Positions 5,886-6,154 of a stretch of 6,154 nt of DNA are shown in pieces. How positions within the stretch are numbered: the stretch's first letter is position 1; each line of letters begins with the position of its first letter. The position numbers and the translations under genes are program-made. The DNA is taken from assembly GCA_013154075.1 (NCBI GenBank), contig JAADDG010000100.1, positions 1 through 6,154 on the forward strand, in the 5' to 3' direction. This DNA is from Campylobacterota bacterium (GTDB lineage: Bacteria > Campylobacterota > Campylobacteria > Campylobacterales > JAADDG01). The notes under the pieces were generated by a model. It was not told the origin of the DNA. It made no database searches and worked only from the letters and a program-made list of their open reading frames with translations.

Positions 5886-5959
5886 GCGCCCGTAGCTCAA
5901 TTGGATAGAGCAACGGACTTCGGATCCGTAGGTTATAGGTTCGACTCCTATCGGGCGTG
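5886..5959 (+). tRNA. tRNA-Arg (anticodon TCG), CCA not encoded
   Basis: Acceptor GCGCCCG (5886-5892) pairs with CGGGCGT (5952-5958), with a G-U at the first pair; the discriminator is G (5959). The anticodon stem ACGGA/TCCGT encloses CTTCGGA, giving anticodon TCG at 5920-5922, which reads CGA and probably CGG. The bases after the discriminator are CGA, so CCA is not encoded. It starts nine bases after tRNA-Lys, the second-shortest gap in the cluster. Confidence 0.94.
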
Positions 5960-5984
5960 CGAATCGCCTAAAACTTAGACTTAT

Positions 5985-6061
5985 GCGCTCGTAGCTCAGC
6001 TGGATAGAGCAACGGCCTTCTAAGCCGTAGGTCCCAGGTTCGAATCCTGGCGGGCGTACCA
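5985..6061 (+). tRNA. tRNA-Arg (anticodon TCT)
   Basis: Acceptor GCGCTCG (5985-5991) pairs with CGGGCGT (6051-6057) using two G-U wobbles. The anticodon stem ACGGC/GCCGT encloses CTTCTAA, so the anticodon is TCT (6019-6021), reading AGA and AGG. Discriminator A and an encoded CCA (6059-6061) follow. AGA is the dominant arginine codon in the genes of this window, so this should be a major tRNA in the cell. Confidence 0.97.
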
Positions 6062-6068
6062 CCTTTTA

Positions 6069-6153
6069 GCGGATGTGGTGAAATTGGCAGACACGCCAGA
6101 CTTAGGATCTGGTGCCGCAAGGCGTGGGGGTTCAAGTCCCTCCATCCGCACCA
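6069..6153 (+). tRNA. tRNA-Leu (anticodon TAG)
   Basis: This class II tRNA has acceptor GCGGATG (6069-6075) pairing with CATCCGC (6143-6149), discriminator A and an encoded CCA (6151-6153). The anticodon stem CCAGA/TCTGG encloses CTTAGGA, so the anticodon is TAG (6103-6105), reading CTA and probably other CTN codons. A long variable arm, TGCC-GCAA-GGCG, is present, as required for tRNA-Leu. It is complete, with one base left before the window ends, so the cluster could continue beyond. Confidence 0.97.
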
Positions 6154-6154
6154 T

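Noticed and set aside
5865..6062. Minus-strand ORF of 65 residues containing PPGFEPGTYGLEGRCSIQLSYE and a second copy of a similar repeat
   Set aside because: This is the familiar false protein produced by translating the antisense of tRNA genes. The two repeats correspond to the two tRNA-Arg genes, so it is not a real protein repeat.
1..6154. Mobile element, CRISPR array, prophage or undescribed defence system
   Set aside because: No transposase, integrase, terminal repeats or regularly spaced repeats are visible. Every long ORF has a standard function. The tRNA-Leu end could be an integration site, but its downstream side is outside the window.

Overview
The window looks like chromosomal DNA from a Campylobacterota (former Epsilonproteobacteria) bacterium. 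The gene order cheV-cheA-cheW, the CheA with its own C-terminal receiver domain and no recognisable P2 domain, the AT-rich spacers and the heavy use of AGA and ATA codons all fit that group. A respiratory PsrB/PsrC-type pair next door fits a sulfur- or otherwise anaerobically respiring, free-living member, perhaps from vents or sediment. Genus cannot be decided from the sequence.

Layout: (1) Bases 1-1254, minus strand: two translationally coupled genes for the iron-sulfur subunit (four [4Fe-4S] clusters) and the NrfD/PsrC-type membrane subunit of a molybdopterin (DMSO reductase superfamily) oxidoreductase. The membrane subunit runs off the left edge. No catalytic subunit is in view. (2) Bases 1255-1632: a very AT-rich divergent spacer with two short dyads and no gene. 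(3) Bases 1633-5470, plus strand: a tight chemotaxis operon, cheV, cheA(Y), cheW, closed by a hairpin whose stem overlaps the cheW stop codon. (4) Bases 5540-5568: a near-consensus sigma-70 promoter with an A/T-rich UP-like element. (5) Bases 5596-6153: six tRNA genes on the plus strand, Pro-TGG, His-GTG, Lys-CTT, Arg-TCG, Arg-TCT and Leu-TAG. The window ends one base after the last.

How the parts work together: CheW and CheV both couple chemoreceptors to the kinase CheA, which phosphorylates response regulators. CheV and CheA each carry a receiver domain with an intact acidic pocket, so the array has two built-in phosphate acceptors besides any CheY encoded elsewhere. The oxidoreductase pair would pass electrons between the membrane quinone pool and a periplasmic Mo/W enzyme. 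Its closeness to the chemotaxis genes may be chance; a link through energy taxis is only a guess.

I did not find an undescribed system here. The points most worth a second look are a 12-bp complementarity flanking tRNA-Pro, the unusual CheA linker, a B-C respiratory operon head with no A subunit, and two tRNAs in the cluster that lack an encoded CCA.
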